DNA of 64,000 nt from Abyssisolibacter fermentans (GTDB lineage: Bacteria; Bacillota; Clostridia; Tissierellales; MCWD3): contig NZ_LOHE01000051.1 of the NCBI RefSeq assembly GCF_001559865.1, positions 1 through 64,000 of the forward strand. The letters run 5' to 3'. Numbering within the stretch: position 1 is the stretch's first letter; each line of letters starts with the position of its first letter. Both the position numbers and the translations under genes were made by a program. The notes below the pieces were generated by a model, which saw only the letters and a program-made list of their open reading frames with translations, was not told the DNA's origin and did not search any database. Positions 8,481 to 17,541 of this stretch are shown here, one piece after another.

Positions 8481-10512
8481 TATTATCCAGTACTTTATTT
8501 AAATCTGTTGAAGGCTCTATACAGGAAAATCCTTCGCATATATAAACAGTAGGTTTATCATTAATCATCTTTTTATTTACCATTTCCTTATTTAAATCTT
8601 TCATAGAATCATTGTTAAGTAGCAAAGTAAAATATGAACTAAATTCTTTATTTATTTGATTGATGAAATCATTTACTGGCTTATCTATATTACTTGAAGC
8701 TATAACAATGTCTCTTGATTTATTGTAATAGTAAATCAATGATATTAACAAAAAGCTAGTATGTCTTGGGGAATTGTTAATATCAGTAGAAAAATTCATC
8801 AATAAAGCTTCATAATTTTTTATCAACGAATCATCAATCATTCTAGATAATCTTAATAAATTATAAGCAGCAACTGAGTTACCTGACATCATTGCACCAT
8901 CATATATTTCCTTTGGTTTCATTATTAAAATTTCATTATCTTCGCCATATAAGAAGAATCCACCGTTTTCACTATCTTCAAATATATTTATCATATCACT
9001 GTTTAACCTTAATGCGATATCTAAATATTTTGTTTCTAAAGTTGCTTCATAAGTTTCTATCAATCCCCAAACTAAAAAAGCATAATCATCTAATAATGCT
9101 AAATTTTTAGACTCGTTTTCTCTAAACCTTATTAGTAATCTTCCATCATCCCTAAATAAATTGTTTTCAATAAACTTAATTGCTTTTTCTGCCATTTCTA
9201 TATAACTCTTTTCCTCTAGAACTTTACCTGCATTTGCTAGTGCAGCAATCATCAACCCATTCCAAGCTGTAAGAATTTTGTCGTCCTTATGTGGAGCAAT
9301 TCTCTTAGTTCGATATTGAAGCAATTTATTTTTACATTTATTCAGTTTGTCTTTAATATTGGGATCATTAAACTCAGTTATGTCTTTTTTTATTAGGTTA
9401 GGAATATTAGATCCTTCAAAATTACCTCTCTTGCTTATACCGTAAAAGTCGCTAAACATCTTTGCATCACTTTCACCTAAGATTTCGATTATTTCATCAT
9501 AGGACCAAACATAATATTTCCCCTCAACACCCTCTGAATCAGCATCTATAGCGCTATGAAATCCACCTTTTTCATCGGTCATATCTCTTAAAACAAACTG
9601 TACTATCTCTTTAGCTATATCTTTATATAAGCAGTCTTTTGTTATTGCGTATGCATCAGTATAAGCCATAAGTAACAATGCATTATCGTACAACATTTTT
9701 TCAAAATGAGGCACTAACCATATTTTATCAGTAGAGTATCTAGCAAAACCACCACCAATATGATCATAAATTCCACCTTTATACATACTCTTTAATGTAT
9801 CTAAACACATGTTAAAAGCTTCTTGTTTATTATAAAACTTATAATATCGCAGCAAATATAATAACTGATGAGCTGAGGGAAATTTAGGAGCATCTCCAAA
9901 ACCACCATATTCATTATCATATTCATCTAAAAATTGTTCAAAAGTTTTATCAAATACATTTTTTTCTATCTCACTCTGCTCATTACCTTTTTGCTGTGCT
10001 TTTAAAAAATTTGTTATCTCGTTACTTTTATTTAATAACTCATCTTTGTTATCATTCCATAACTTTGCTATGTTTTTAAGCAAATCTGCAAGTCCAGTTA
10101 TGCCATATCTGCTTTCTTTTGGAAAATAGGTTCCTGCATAAAATGGCTTTTTATCCGGTGTTAGAAATATATTAAGTGGCCATCCACCACTTCCACTAAT
10201 AATTTGACATACATTCATGTAAACAGTATCGATATCTGGTCTTTCTTCTCTATCTACTTTAATTGCTACAAAATTTTCATTTAAAATCTCAGCAATCATT
10301 TCATCCTCAAATGATTCTCTTTCCATCACATGACACCAATGGCAAGTTGAATATCCTATGCTTAAAAATATAGGCTTATCTTCAGCTTTAGCTCTTAAAA
10401 ATGCTTCATCACTCCATGGAAACCAGTTTACAGGGTTATTTTTATGCTGTAAAAGATATGGTGACTTTTCTTTTGCTAACTTGTTTTCTTTTCTTTGCAC
10501 AGTTTGTGACAT
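8458..10512 (-). CDS. DUF255 / YyaL-type thioredoxin-fold protein (spermatogenesis-associated 20 family)
   Basis: About 684 residues from the ATG at 10512, chosen because GGAAGG precedes it; the frame is open 46 codons further upstream but without a ribosome binding site. The N-terminal thioredoxin-like domain holds the family hallmark [15 protein letters not shown] near residue 50, followed by [10 protein letters not shown] and [14 protein letters not shown]. The rest is an (alpha/alpha)6-barrel-like region ([35 protein letters not shown]). The reaction of this family is not established. The last residues (NTDYS and the TAG) are encoded by the inverted end of the MITE-like copy A. Fragments of this gene's first 55 or so codons recur antisense in the array at 11.8-19.3 kb. 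Confidence 0.85.
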   Translation of the reverse strand: MSQTVQRKENKLAKEKSPYLLQHKNNPVNWFPWSDEAFLRAKAEDKPIFLSIGYSTCHWCHVMERESFEDEMIAEILNENFVAIKVDREERPDIDTVYMNVCQIISGSGGWPLNIFLTPDKKPFYAGTYFPKESRYGITGLADLLKNIAKLWNDNKDELLNKSNEITNFLKAQQKGNEQSEIEKNVFDKTFEQFLDEYDNEYGGFGDAPKFPSAHQLLYLLRYYKFYNKQEAFNMCLDTLKSMYKGGIYDHIGGGFARYSTDKIWLVPHFEKMLYDNALLLMAYTDAYAITKDCLYKDIAKEIVQFVLRDMTDEKGGFHSAIDADSEGVEGKYYVWSYDEIIEILGESDAKMFSDFYGISKRGNFEGSNIPNLIKKDITEFNDPNIKDKLNKCKNKLLQYRTKRIAPHKDDKILTAWNGLMIAALANAGKVLEEKSYIEMAEKAIKFIENNLFRDDGRLLIRFRENESKNLALLDDYAFLVWGLIETYEATLETKYLDIALRLNSDMINIFEDSENGGFFLYGEDNEILIMKPKEIYDGAMMSGNSVAAYNLLRLSRMIDDSLIKNYEALLMNFSTDINNSPRHTSFLLISLIYYYNKSRDIVIASSNIDKPVNDFINQINKEFSSYFTLLLNNDSMKDLNKEMVNKKMINDKPTVYICEGFSCIEPSTDLNKVLDNISNTDYS

Positions 10513-10810
10513 GTTAGCACCTTCCTTCTTGTTGTTTTTGTAATAGTTTACCACTTCAGAAGTTGGACTATTCATATAACTAATAGGATTTTTGTAAGTC
10601 AAAGAAATAGTTGGTATAGAGTTGATTTCTAATATATTATAAAATCTCATTAAATGTAATAATTAGGTTAAACTAATTATAAATTCCACATAGTTAATCA
10701 TAATTTATTCATATTTCAAACTCTAGATAGTAAACAATTTGGTGCCTTGCATAAATTTATGTATAATATAGTACAAGAAATTATTTGCAATTGATTTTAT
10801 ATACTTCAAA

Positions 10811-10946
10811 ACTGGTTACCTTCCTAAACATTCATAAATGACAGCAAAATTTTCATGTGAAGAACATTCAAATTGTACTATTTTCTGCATTAATATAGAA
10901 TGTAAGTAAATATTTTCTTGATTATCCATATGAATTTTCATATAAT
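10811..10946 (+). promoter_or_regulatory. Array module: GTTACC end motif and repeated promoter, before the methyltransferase
   Basis: In the gene-free stretch 10651-11009, AAAACTGGTTACCTTCC (10809-10825) matches the same motif at 12956, 15418 and 19114. The promoter TTGATT (10918-10923), 17 bases, TATAAT (10941-10946) is the recurring array promoter, with spacer AT-CCATATGAATTTTCA. Between the two motifs I see no gene. Confidence 0.6.
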
Positions 10947-11009
10947 TAGTTTATAATTCAATAATACTCATAAAAAGATTAAATAGTTTTAAATTTGGAG
11001 GAACATATA

Positions 11010-11660
11010 GTGGATCAAAAACCTATAATAAACACTGAAATCAGTAATATTAAAATGAAATTTAAAACTTCTACTGAACTTTTTTCACCAAAAGATATCG
11101 ATAAGGGTACCCTTGCAATGCTATCTGTAACAGAGTTTTGTAAAAATGATAAGGTATTAGATTTAGGTTGTGGGTATGGAGTAGTAGGTATATTAGCCGC
11201 AAAAATTATACATGCTACTAATGTAGTTATGGTAGACAAAGACAGTTGTGCAGTTAACCACGCAAAAGAAAACGCTATATTAAACAATGTTACAGAGGTT
11301 AGATTATATCAAAGTGATGGATTTAAAAATTTTCATGAAAAAGATTTTTCTTTAATTTTATCAAATCCACCTTATCATGCAGATTTTTCTGTGCCAAAGG
11401 AATTTATTGAAAAGGGGTTTAACAGATTAACTATTGGCGGAAAGATGTATATGGTTACTAAAAGAAAAGAGTGGTATAAAAATAAATTGATATCAATATT
11501 TGGTGGAGTAAAGATATGGGAAATAGATGGTTATTTTGTTTTCATGGTAATCAAAAAAAGTAATTCTTACGCCAAGATTAAATCCAAGAAAAGAAATAGA
11601 ACAAGGAATAAATCTATAATAACCAAAAATAATTCTGTACACAATATTCCTAAATTATGA
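11010..11660 (+). CDS. Class I SAM-dependent methyltransferase, RsmC/MTS type
   Basis: About 216 residues. I choose GTG 11010 because GGAGG lies 8 bases upstream; an in-frame TTG at 10995 overlaps that site. Motif I is VLDLGCGYGVVGILAA (about 45-60) and the catalytic NPPY motif is LILSNPPYHADF (about 115), typical of enzymes methylating exocyclic amines on RNA bases or protein side chains, such as RsmC. The N-terminal pseudo-domain of RsmC is absent, so this is a single-domain form. The tail is Lys/Arg-rich (KIKSKKRNRTRNK), suitable for RNA contact. It is the first cargo gene of the accessory array, transcribed from the recurring promoter and followed by its own terminator. The substrate is unknown. 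Confidence 0.78.
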   Translation: MDQKPIINTEISNIKMKFKTSTELFSPKDIDKGTLAMLSVTEFCKNDKVLDLGCGYGVVGILAAKIIHATNVVMVDKDSCAVNHAKENAILNNVTEVRLYQSDGFKNFHEKDFSLILSNPPYHADFSVPKEFIEKGFNRLTIGGKMYMVTKRKEWYKNKLISIFGGVKIWEIDGYFVFMVIKKSNSYAKIKSKKRNRTRNKSIITKNNSVHNIPKL

Positions 11661-11685
11661 ATCAAAAATTTTCTTATTTCTTATG

Positions 11686-11717
11686 AACAAGTCTATTTTT
11701 ATATAGACTTGTTTTTT
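11686..11717 (+). terminator. Rho-independent terminator after the methyltransferase
   Basis: An 11-bp stem (AACAAGTCTAT / ATAGACTTGTT) with a short T/A loop is followed by a T run. Confidence 0.85.
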
Positions 11718-11823
11718 GTGCTAAAAATAAACCTACTTTTTGTAAACAAAATTTCATATTCTGTTTATAGTTCTATCAATTTAGACTGCTGGTGAAGTAT
11801 TTATTCTCCTTATTTCTTAACTG

Positions 11824-11886
11824 TTTACCTTCCCTAACTGTCATCAATGACAAGTTGAATATCCTATGCTTAAAAATATAGGCTTA
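11824..11886 (-). pseudogene. Short remnant of the DUF255 gene 5' part (array module)
   Basis: TTTACCTTCCC then TGTCATCAATGACAAG joins directly to a copy of the DUF255 codons around GYSTC (11845-11886, antisense). The remaining 5' part of the gene is missing. The join lies at the CHWCH codons, as in the other modules. The rest of 11718-11990 is AT-rich with no further gene. Confidence 0.6.
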
Positions 11887-11990
11887 TGTAGAAAATATTA
11901 TAAATTTACCGTTAAAATTATCGTTTTATTTTAAATATTTATTGTTTTATTTTAAATTTTGGTATATAATACCTATGAGGTGATAGTAAT

Positions 11991-12512
11991 ATGAATATAC
12001 ATAAAATGATTTCATGGTTAAATGTTACAAGGATAATATTAAAAGTCGGAGGTATTTTATCTTACATTAGTTTATTTGTAATAAACGGTAATTTATTTAA
12101 CGGATGGCAAAAATTTATGTTAGGTAATACAACTGTTTATATACCTTTAGTCACAAAATATCAATTTTCAGTAATTATAACAATTCCATTATTTATTTTA
12201 ACTTTAATAGGATTACAGGAATTTATAACAATTTTAAAATCAATTGAAAATAAAAAAACGCCTTTTACATTAGAAAGTGTTACAATATTTAAAAATTTTA
12301 GCAAGAAAATTTTAGTCTTTGGTGCCATTAAAGTAATCATAGATATTTGTGGTAATTTAATTGGAATTGCTACTACAAATGGATTTAGTTTTCAAGTAGT
12401 TATTTTAATCTTTCCAATTGAATATGTTATTGCTGCCTTAATGATGCTAGGTGTAGCATACATTGTTCACTTTGGATTAGAATTACAATCTGAAAATGAT
12501 ATGTTTATTTAG
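11991..12512 (+). CDS. DUF2975 family membrane protein
   Basis: A 173-residue protein with four predicted membrane segments (about 12-35, 62-85, 105-128 and 138-162). This pattern matches the DUF2975 family, which has no known biochemical role and is nearly always paired with a small YozG-like XRE regulator, as here. Start ATG 11991 follows GAGGTGATAGTA. The regulator begins 11 bases after the stop, so the two form an operon. A probable -10 (TATAAT, about 11962) precedes the gene. A membrane sensor or stress role is a guess only. Confidence 0.72.
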   Translation: MNIHKMISWLNVTRIILKVGGILSYISLFVINGNLFNGWQKFMLGNTTVYIPLVTKYQFSVIITIPLFILTLIGLQEFITILKSIENKKTPFTLESVTIFKNFSKKILVFGAIKVIIDICGNLIGIATTNGFSFQVVILIFPIEYVIAALMMLGVAYIVHFGLELQSENDMFI

Positions 12513-12523
12513 AGGGATAAGTA

Positions 12524-12730
12524 ATGAAAATTATAGTTAGATTAGATAGAGTAATGGCATATAGAAAAATGTCATTAAATGAATTGTCTCAAAGAGTAGG
12601 ATTAACTACAGTTAATTTATCTTTATTAAAAACTGGAAAAGTCAAGGGCATACGATTTAATACATTAGCTGCAATTTGTAAAGAATTAGAATGCCAACCT
12701 GGAGATATTTTAGAATATGTTGAAGAGTAA
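12524..12730 (+). CDS. Small XRE-family (YozG-like) transcriptional regulator
   Basis: A 68-residue Cro/CI-type helix-turn-helix protein consisting of the DNA-binding domain only: LNELSQRVGLTTVNLSLLKTGK is the HTH, and FNTLAAICKELECQPGDILEYVEE is the conserved family tail. Start ATG 12524 follows AGAGGGATAAGTA. This family is regularly found next to DUF2975 proteins and probably controls the pair. The operator was not identified. Confidence 0.85.
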   Translation: MKIIVRLDRVMAYRKMSLNELSQRVGLTTVNLSLLKTGKVKGIRFNTLAAICKELECQPGDILEYVEE

Positions 12731-12787
12731 AGCATGATATATTGATTTCAACTCAATTTAGAATATAAATGTGATACTAAGACCATC

Positions 12788-12826
12788 AAGGGCAATTCCA
12801 CTTTTTCACACGGGACTTGCTCTTTT
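12788..12826 (+). terminator. Array-type terminator after the DUF2975-XRE pair
   Basis: GGGCAATTCC and GGGACTTGCTC form an imperfect stem followed by TTTTCTTATA. Near-identical hairpins follow the genes ending at 15694, 16918, 18986 and 23923. Confidence 0.7.
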
Positions 12827-12955
12827 CTTATAAGTTTTAAAATGTACCAAAAATCTATCTTGTTAATTCAATCATAGGTGTTCATTATCCTCTTCTATTT
12901 TAAAAGCACTTCAGTTCAAAATTCACCTTATCCCCTTGATTCTACTCACTTTTAA

Positions 12956-13218
12956 ACTGGTTACCTTCCCAAACTGTCATCAATGGCAGGTTGAATATCC
13001 TATGCTTAAAAATATAGGCTTATCTTCAGCTTTAGCTCTTAAAAATGCTTCATCACTCCATGGAAACCAATCTACAGGGTTATTTTTATGCTGTAAAAGA
13101 TATGGTGACTTTTCTTTCGCTAACTTGTTTTCTTTTCCTTGCACAGTTTGTAACATGTTATCACCTTCCTTTTTTTGGTTTTGTATAGTTTACCACTGGG
13201 AAAATTGGACTATTCATT
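12956..13218 (-). pseudogene. DUF255 gene 5' fragment with its start and ribosome binding site (array module)
   Basis: After AAACTGGTTACCTTCCC, bases 12981-13218 copy, in antisense, the first 55 or so codons, ATG, ribosome binding site and leader of the gene at 8458-10512 at high identity. Matching parts include the [12 protein letters not shown] and WFPWSDEAF codons. The copy breaks off at the CHWCH codons, so it cannot make a protein with the rest of the domain. The gene-free stretch 12827-12955 holds only AT-rich sequence shared loosely with 17000-17130. Confidence 0.8.
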
Positions 13219-13245
13219 ATATTGCCATAAAAAGATAATCATTGT

Positions 13246-13273
13246 TTGATTGTTCAATTAATTTCAGTATAAT
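13246..13273 (+). promoter_or_regulatory. Recurring array promoter, no gene downstream
   Basis: TTGATT (13246-13251), 16 bases, TATAAT (13268-13273). It resembles the promoters before the genes at 14881, 16079, 17542 and 25273. No plus-strand gene follows, so its cargo may have been lost. Confidence 0.5.
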
Positions 13274-13393
13274 TCAATGTTTATGATTAATTCACTGTAT
13301 TAAAATATAACAATAACGAAATAAAAATTATTTATATTAGCTTTATTAGCATGTCAGATGACAGTCTTATTTTTATAAAATTTTGTAACGAAT

Positions 13394-13590
13394 TTACGTT
13401 TTGATAGTCTTATATATCTCTACTTTTATTTCTTCATCTAATCTCGTATATATAATGTTATCTATAATTGTTTTATATAATTCATTCTGTTCTTCCTAAG
13501 TCAAATTAGGATTACTTATGAATTCTTCATGTGTATATATACCAGCTTCATAATCCCTATCTTGTCTCTCAATAAGAGATAATTACTCTT
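13394..13590 (-). pseudogene. Remnant resembling the C-terminal end of a serine recombinase
   Basis: Minus-strand codons read roughly LIERQDRDYEAGIYTHEEF, then a TAG (13496-13498) in frame, then a helical tail ending at TAA 13394. The arrangement DYEAGIYTHEEF followed by an acidic helix resembles the C-terminal part of large serine recombinases. No catalytic domain remains. It is too short for a firm call. Confidence 0.35.
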
Positions 13591-13597
13591 TAAACTT

Positions 13598-14452
13598 TTA
13601 TTTCAAGTTTTTATTATTACTTAATAACTGATTCATAACACTAACCCAAAAATAACTACCAAGTAAATGTAAAATGATAACAATAAAAGTCCACCCTTCC
13701 TTAATATAAAGGATACCAGTACGATATAGCACATATTCACTAACAAACAAGCAGACAAACACACAGGCTTTCTGTATCCAGTGTAGCTTAGCTTTATATA
13801 GCTCAATCATTAATATAATCAGACAAGACATTATGATTACAGCTGTTGAAGTATGATTTCTTGATAAGTCTGAAGTAAAATTGATTCTGAATATTTGTAT
13901 TTTCAATAATTTCAAAGTCGTGATTATACTATTCCCAAAGGTTGTAAAGACACTTAGGAAAAGAGTAATATAATATACATATTTGGATGGTACATCTAGT
14001 AACTTTTTGTACCATTTTTTTACTAACCAACAGTACGGTATGTACCCAATTACTGTAAAGATAGTTTTATACCAGAACTGTTCATATATTCCCAGCTTTA
14101 CAAACAATTCTTCAATGGTGAAATAAATTGCTGCAAATATAAGAAACCATATATTAGAAAGATTATATACTGCTATTAACACCGCTGTTGTTGAAACCGA
14201 AACTTGAGAAAAGACGTTACCTAAAACAGCATCTTGAAAATTGTCTGTTACAAGACCCGGATAGTATGTATATGCATTAAAAACAAGCAAAAGTAATATT
14301 TCTATAAGATATGTCAACCCTATAATAGAAAAAGTAAAAGCCATACTTAACTTACGATTTGGTGATTTATGATATGTGAATACAAAAGATACTATACTCG
14401 TTACAAATAGCAATATATACCATATTGTATTGCTCCAAAACAATTCTCTCAT
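13598..14452 (-). CDS. Multi-pass membrane protein, CBO0543-like
   Basis: A 284-residue integral membrane protein with about eight hydrophobic segments. A segment around residues 70-85 (NFQDAVLGNVFSQVSVS) recalls the CBO0543 family common in Clostridia and Bacilli, which has no known function. Start ATG 14452 follows GAGGAAATAAT. It runs against the plus-strand cargo genes on both sides and has its own upstream region. The assignment is from memory of the family pattern, so it is moderate. Confidence 0.55.
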   Translation of the reverse strand: MRELFWSNTIWYILLFVTSIVSFVFTYHKSPNRKLSMAFTFSIIGLTYLIEILLLLVFNAYTYYPGLVTDNFQDAVLGNVFSQVSVSTTAVLIAVYNLSNIWFLIFAAIYFTIEELFVKLGIYEQFWYKTIFTVIGYIPYCWLVKKWYKKLLDVPSKYVYYITLFLSVFTTFGNSIITTLKLLKIQIFRINFTSDLSRNHTSTAVIIMSCLIILMIELYKAKLHWIQKACVFVCLFVSEYVLYRTGILYIKEGWTFIVIILHLLGSYFWVSVMNQLLSNNKNLK

Positions 14453-14540
14453 ATTATTTCCTCGCTAATTTACTATATTAAAACAGAAATCCATATCACT
14501 TAGCAACAGATTATTTGATTCTAGTAATGAAATTGCCACC

Positions 14541-14770
14541 TGTTGAATATCCTATGCTTAAAAATATAGGCTTATCTTCAGCTTAAGCTCTTGAAAATAC
14601 TTCATCACTCTCCATGAAAACCAGTCTACAGGATTATTTTTATGCTGTAAAAGATATAGTAACTTTTCTTTTGCTAACTTGTTTTCTTTTCTTTGCACAG
14701 TTTGTGACATGTTAGCACCTTCATTCTTGTTTTTGTATAGTTTACCACTGCACAAGCCTTACTATTCATT
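14541..14770 (-). pseudogene. DUF255 gene 5' fragment, frameshifted (array module)
   Basis: A second long antisense copy of the DUF255 gene start. It includes GTGCTAAC-ATG with AAGG upstream, the ENKLAKEK codons and [10 protein letters not shown], then a frameshift and a break at the CHWCH codons. It is about as long as the copy at 12981-13218 but more decayed. Confidence 0.8.
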
Positions 14771-14802
14771 GTTTCAATATCACATAAAAAGGTAATCCTT
14801 GG

Positions 14803-14831
14803 TTGATTGCCCAAGTAATTTTCTGTATAAT
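14803..14831 (+). promoter_or_regulatory. Recurring array promoter for the GNAT gene
   Basis: TTGATT (14803-14808), 17 bases, TATAAT (14826-14831), 49 bases before the ATG at 14881. The spacer (GCCCAAGTAATTTTCTG) is shared with the other copies. Confidence 0.75.
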
Positions 14832-14880
14832 ATATAAGCGTAGTCATTTAAAACATTGAACTAAGAAAGAGAGGTCATTT

Positions 14881-15333
14881 ATGATTAGACTTGTTACAAA
14901 TCAAGATTTCAATGCGTGGTTAGAATTAGCCAAAGAGGTCGAACCATTATTTGGTAAAATGGTTGGATGTGAAGATTTTAAAAAAGGAATAAAGGAATGC
15001 ATATCTAATTTATCAGCTTTTTGTTTTGTAAATACTAATAATGATATTGAAGGGGTAATTGCAATTAATAAAGATGAAAATGAAATAGCTTGGTTGGCAG
15101 TTAAAAAAAAATGTCGCGGAAAAGGATATGGTTATCAATTATTAAAAGCTGCAATTAATTGTTTAGATAATAAAAATCCTATATTTGTACAAACTTTTTC
15201 TTCTAAAGTAAAAGCTGGTGAAGCTGCAAGAAAGTTATATATGCAATTTGGATTCAAAGATTATAAAGATAGTGGCAAAAATCCTGCTGGTATTGAAACA
15301 ATAATAATGAAGTTGGAGAAAAGCGTTAATTAA
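14881..15333 (+). CDS. GNAT family N-acetyltransferase
   Basis: A 150-residue acetyltransferase with one GNAT domain. Motif A, the acetyl-CoA pyrophosphate loop, is VKKKCRGKGYGYQLLKAAI (about 78-96), preceded by the beta strand EIAWLAV. The C-terminal motif B includes AARKLYMQFGFKDY. Start ATG 14881 follows GAGAGG. The acceptor is unknown; array genes of this kind often modify drugs or small amines, but nothing in the sequence shows that. It is flanked by a recurring promoter and a degenerate array terminator near 15346-15400. Confidence 0.85.
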   Translation: MIRLVTNQDFNAWLELAKEVEPLFGKMVGCEDFKKGIKECISNLSAFCFVNTNNDIEGVIAINKDENEIAWLAVKKKCRGKGYGYQLLKAAINCLDNKNPIFVQTFSSKVKAGEAARKLYMQFGFKDYKDSGKNPAGIETIIMKLEKSVN

Positions 15334-15417
15334 TACAATCAAAGCTAAGTTCATTTTTCACATTGGACTTGCTCTTTTTTTATTGATTTTATATTCGTTT
15401 ATTTCACTTGCTTCTTA

Positions 15418-15497
15418 ACTAGTTATCTTCCCAAACTGTCATCAAAGGCAGGTTGATTATCATATGTTTAAAAAAATAGACTTATCTTCAGCTTCGA
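15418..15497 (-). pseudogene. Short DUF255 5' remnant (array module)
   Basis: TAGTTATCTTCCCAAACTG followed by a degenerate copy of the CHWCH-proximal DUF255 codons (15441-15497, antisense). The rest of the gene start is missing and unrelated sequence follows. Confidence 0.6.
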
Positions 15498-15694
15498 AAC
15501 TCTTTAGCTTTAATTCTTCTACACAATCTAAATACATTGTTGCGTATAATTACATTTCTGAGGAACAAAAAAGTGGAGCTGTCAGCATAGACAACTACTA
15601 TTTTGTAGGCAATTATAGCAATTTAGAAAATTTATCAGAAAATGAATTGAAGAAAGTTACAAATAGTGCAGTTCTTATTTGGAGTAATGAGTAA
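15464..15694 (+). CDS. Hypothetical 76-residue ORF, possible truncated gene tail
   Basis: An open frame whose ATG lies inside the array module and has no ribosome binding site. The first 11 or so codons are therefore module-derived, and the true coding part probably starts around residue 12. The rest (YIVAYNYISEEQKSGAVSID…SAVLIWSNE) is soluble and matches no family I know. It may be the tail of a gene cut by the module, or a small gene with another start. An array-type terminator follows. Confidence 0.35.
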   Translation: MFKKIDLSSASKLFSFNSSTQSKYIVAYNYISEEQKSGAVSIDNYYFVGNYSNLENLSENELKKVTNSAVLIWSNE

Positions 15695-15786
15695 ATAACT
15701 AAATTATAGATTGTTCTGCTTTACAACCATTTATTATGAGTATAATTTTAATTAGCATTCTTTGAATATCGTGAATACAAATAAAA

Positions 15787-15830
15787 CCGTTAAGAGCAAT
15801 TCCACTATTTTAATTGGACTGCTCTTTTCT
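15787..15830 (+). terminator. Array-type terminator
   Basis: AGAGCAATTCC and GGACTGCTCT form a stem followed by TTTTCTTATA. Confidence 0.7.
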
Positions 15831-15920
15831 TATATGTTTTAAACTCTAGCAAAAAAGTCCAATCTTATTAAAACTATTCACTAATTTAATGTCATTTTCA
15901 TATGTTAAGGGAATGGTTGA

Positions 15921-15949
15921 TTGATTGTCTATGTTAATTTCTGTATAAT
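15921..15949 (+). promoter_or_regulatory. Recurring array promoter for the first AraC gene
   Basis: TTGATT (15921-15926), 17 bases (GTCTATGTTAATTTCTG), TATAAT (15944-15949). The transcript would have a leader of about 120 bases before the ATG at 16079; bases 15950-16078 show no ORF. Confidence 0.75.
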
Positions 15950-16078
15950 ATATTTAGAATTGGTTCATAGTTGTTTAATTATGTGAAGTAACGGTTATTT
16001 TTACGAGACAAATAAAAGCATTCTGTGACAGGAAAGATATCAAACGAATTGATATTATATGTATAAAGGAGAGATTAA

Positions 16079-16918
16079 ATGGAGTGGATACAGAGTCTTA
16101 ATAGCGCAATTGATTATATTGAAGAACATTTGTTTACAGATTTGAGCTGCGAAGATATTGCAGAACATATCTATTCATCTACTTTTCACTTTCAAAGAGT
16201 GTTTAGTTTGTTGACGGGAATGACAGTTGGAGAGTATATCAGACATAGACGTCTTTCTTTGGCTGGACAGGAGTTAATAATGTCGCAAACAAAAGTGATT
16301 AATATTGCTCTAAAATACGGATATAACACGCCCGAAAGCTTCACAAAAGCATTTAGTAGATTTCATGGAATAACTCCAAATCAAGCAAAAAAAGAAGGTT
16401 CTAATCTAAAATCATTTAATCGTCTTCTTATTAAAGTTATATTGGAAGGTGGTAATATTATGGATTACAAAATTGTTAAAAGACAGGAATATACGATTAT
16501 TGCGAAAACAAGATATTTTACATCAGAAAACAGTTCAGAAGAAATTCCTAAGTTCTGGTCTGAATATTTTGCAGATGGTTCACATGAGACTGTATGCGGT
16601 ATGCTTGGAATTTGCGAGCAAGAGAAAGCAGGATGTAAAGAGTTTCGTTATGGTATTGGTTGTGAATGTAGTAATAATGATAAGATACCAAATGGGTTTG
16701 AAAAACTAACGATTCCTGCACATACATGGGCAGTGTTTAAATGTGTCGGACCAATGCCTTATACTATTCAGAATACATGGAAAAGAATTTATAGCGAATG
16801 GCTTCCACAATCAGAATATGAATTAATACCTGATTATGATATTGAGCTATATACTGATGGGAATAACCAGAGCAAAGACTATCTTAGTGAGATTTGGATA
16901 CCTGTTAAAAAGAAATAA
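16079..16918 (+). CDS. AraC-family regulator with GyrI-like effector-binding domain
   Basis: A 279-residue protein with ATG 16079 behind AAAGGAGAG. Residues 1-105 carry two HTH motifs of the AraC/XylS type (EDIAEHIYSSTFHFQRVFS and IALKYGYNTPESFTKAFSRFHGITP). Residues about 125-279 are a GyrI-like/AraC_E_bind domain (KFWSEYFADG; GFEKLTIPAHTWAVFKC; SEIWIPVKKK). Proteins of this layout sense small aromatic or drug-like ligands and regulate exporters or modifying enzymes. There is no partner gene within its transcript; it stands alone between an array promoter and array terminator. It is a paralogue of the gene at 17542. Confidence 0.88.
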   Translation: MEWIQSLNSAIDYIEEHLFTDLSCEDIAEHIYSSTFHFQRVFSLLTGMTVGEYIRHRRLSLAGQELIMSQTKVINIALKYGYNTPESFTKAFSRFHGITPNQAKKEGSNLKSFNRLLIKVILEGGNIMDYKIVKRQEYTIIAKTRYFTSENSSEEIPKFWSEYFADGSHETVCGMLGICEQEKAGCKEFRYGIGCECSNNDKIPNGFEKLTIPAHTWAVFKCVGPMPYTIQNTWKRIYSEWLPQSEYELIPDYDIELYTDGNNQSKDYLSEIWIPVKKK

Positions 16919-16960
16919 TTTTTACATCATTTTTATATGGTGAATAAAATAAAACCTTCA

Positions 16961-16996
16961 AGGGCAATTCCATTTTTATATTGGATTTGCTCTTTT
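16961..16996 (+). terminator. Array-type terminator
   Basis: GGGCAATTCCA and TTGGATTTGCTC form an imperfect stem followed by TTTTCTTATA. Confidence 0.7.
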
Positions 16997-17174
16997 CTTA
17001 TAGATTCTAACATAAGAAATCGCATCTTATTAGTTTAATCCTTATTGTTGGTTTTTCCCTTCTATTTCAAAAATGCTTACAATTAAAATTAATTTAAAAT
17101 TCAGCATTATCCTTGATTTTACTTACTTCAGATTGGATTATATGCATGCTACAATAGGTATTTTTTCATGTACC

Positions 17175-17270
17175 AATCTATTTGCTTTTCGCTATGTATT
17201 TTCAGACATATTCTCACCTTCCTTCTTGTTGTTTAGTATAGTTTGCCACTGCGGAGGCCTTATTCATTGT
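17175..17270 (-). pseudogene. Divergent DUF255-like gene start (array module)
   Basis: Antisense codons read MSENT, stop, RKANRLVHEK behind AAGGAAGGTGAGAAT, aligning with [16 protein letters not shown] of the DUF255 gene. Sequence differs more than in other copies, so this fragment came from a diverged homologue or is older. Bases 17000-17175 are AT-rich without a gene. Confidence 0.6.
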
Positions 17271-17306
17271 GTCAGTATTACTTTTCCGTAAAAAGGTAAA
17301 ACTCGT

Positions 17307-17335
17307 TTGATTGTCCATGTTAATTTTCGTATAAT
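17307..17335 (+). promoter_or_regulatory. Recurring array promoter for the second AraC gene
   Basis: TTGATT (17307-17312), 17 bases (GTCCATGTTAATTTTCG), TATAAT (17330-17335). The leader to the start at 17542 is about 200 bases and holds no ORF that I can support. Confidence 0.75.
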
Positions 17336-17541
17336 ACAAGTATATAATTAGTTAACAGTCGTAAGATAAGATGTAGTTGTATTACAGCCAAGTATCAATA
17401 TAAATTGATTTTAAAGTTGAATAATCAATTTATGTGTAAATTAAGATATTTAAAAGTTAATATACTTTACATTTTTAGTACACCAACTGCAAAGCAATAT
17501 ATTATTTTCTCTGCTAAACTATAATGGAAGGAATGATAAAT

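Noticed and set aside
12936-13238. 100-residue plus-strand ORF over the DUF255 fragment.
   Set aside because: It is the antisense of the copied gene start; the same shadow appears over the real gene at 10358-10543.
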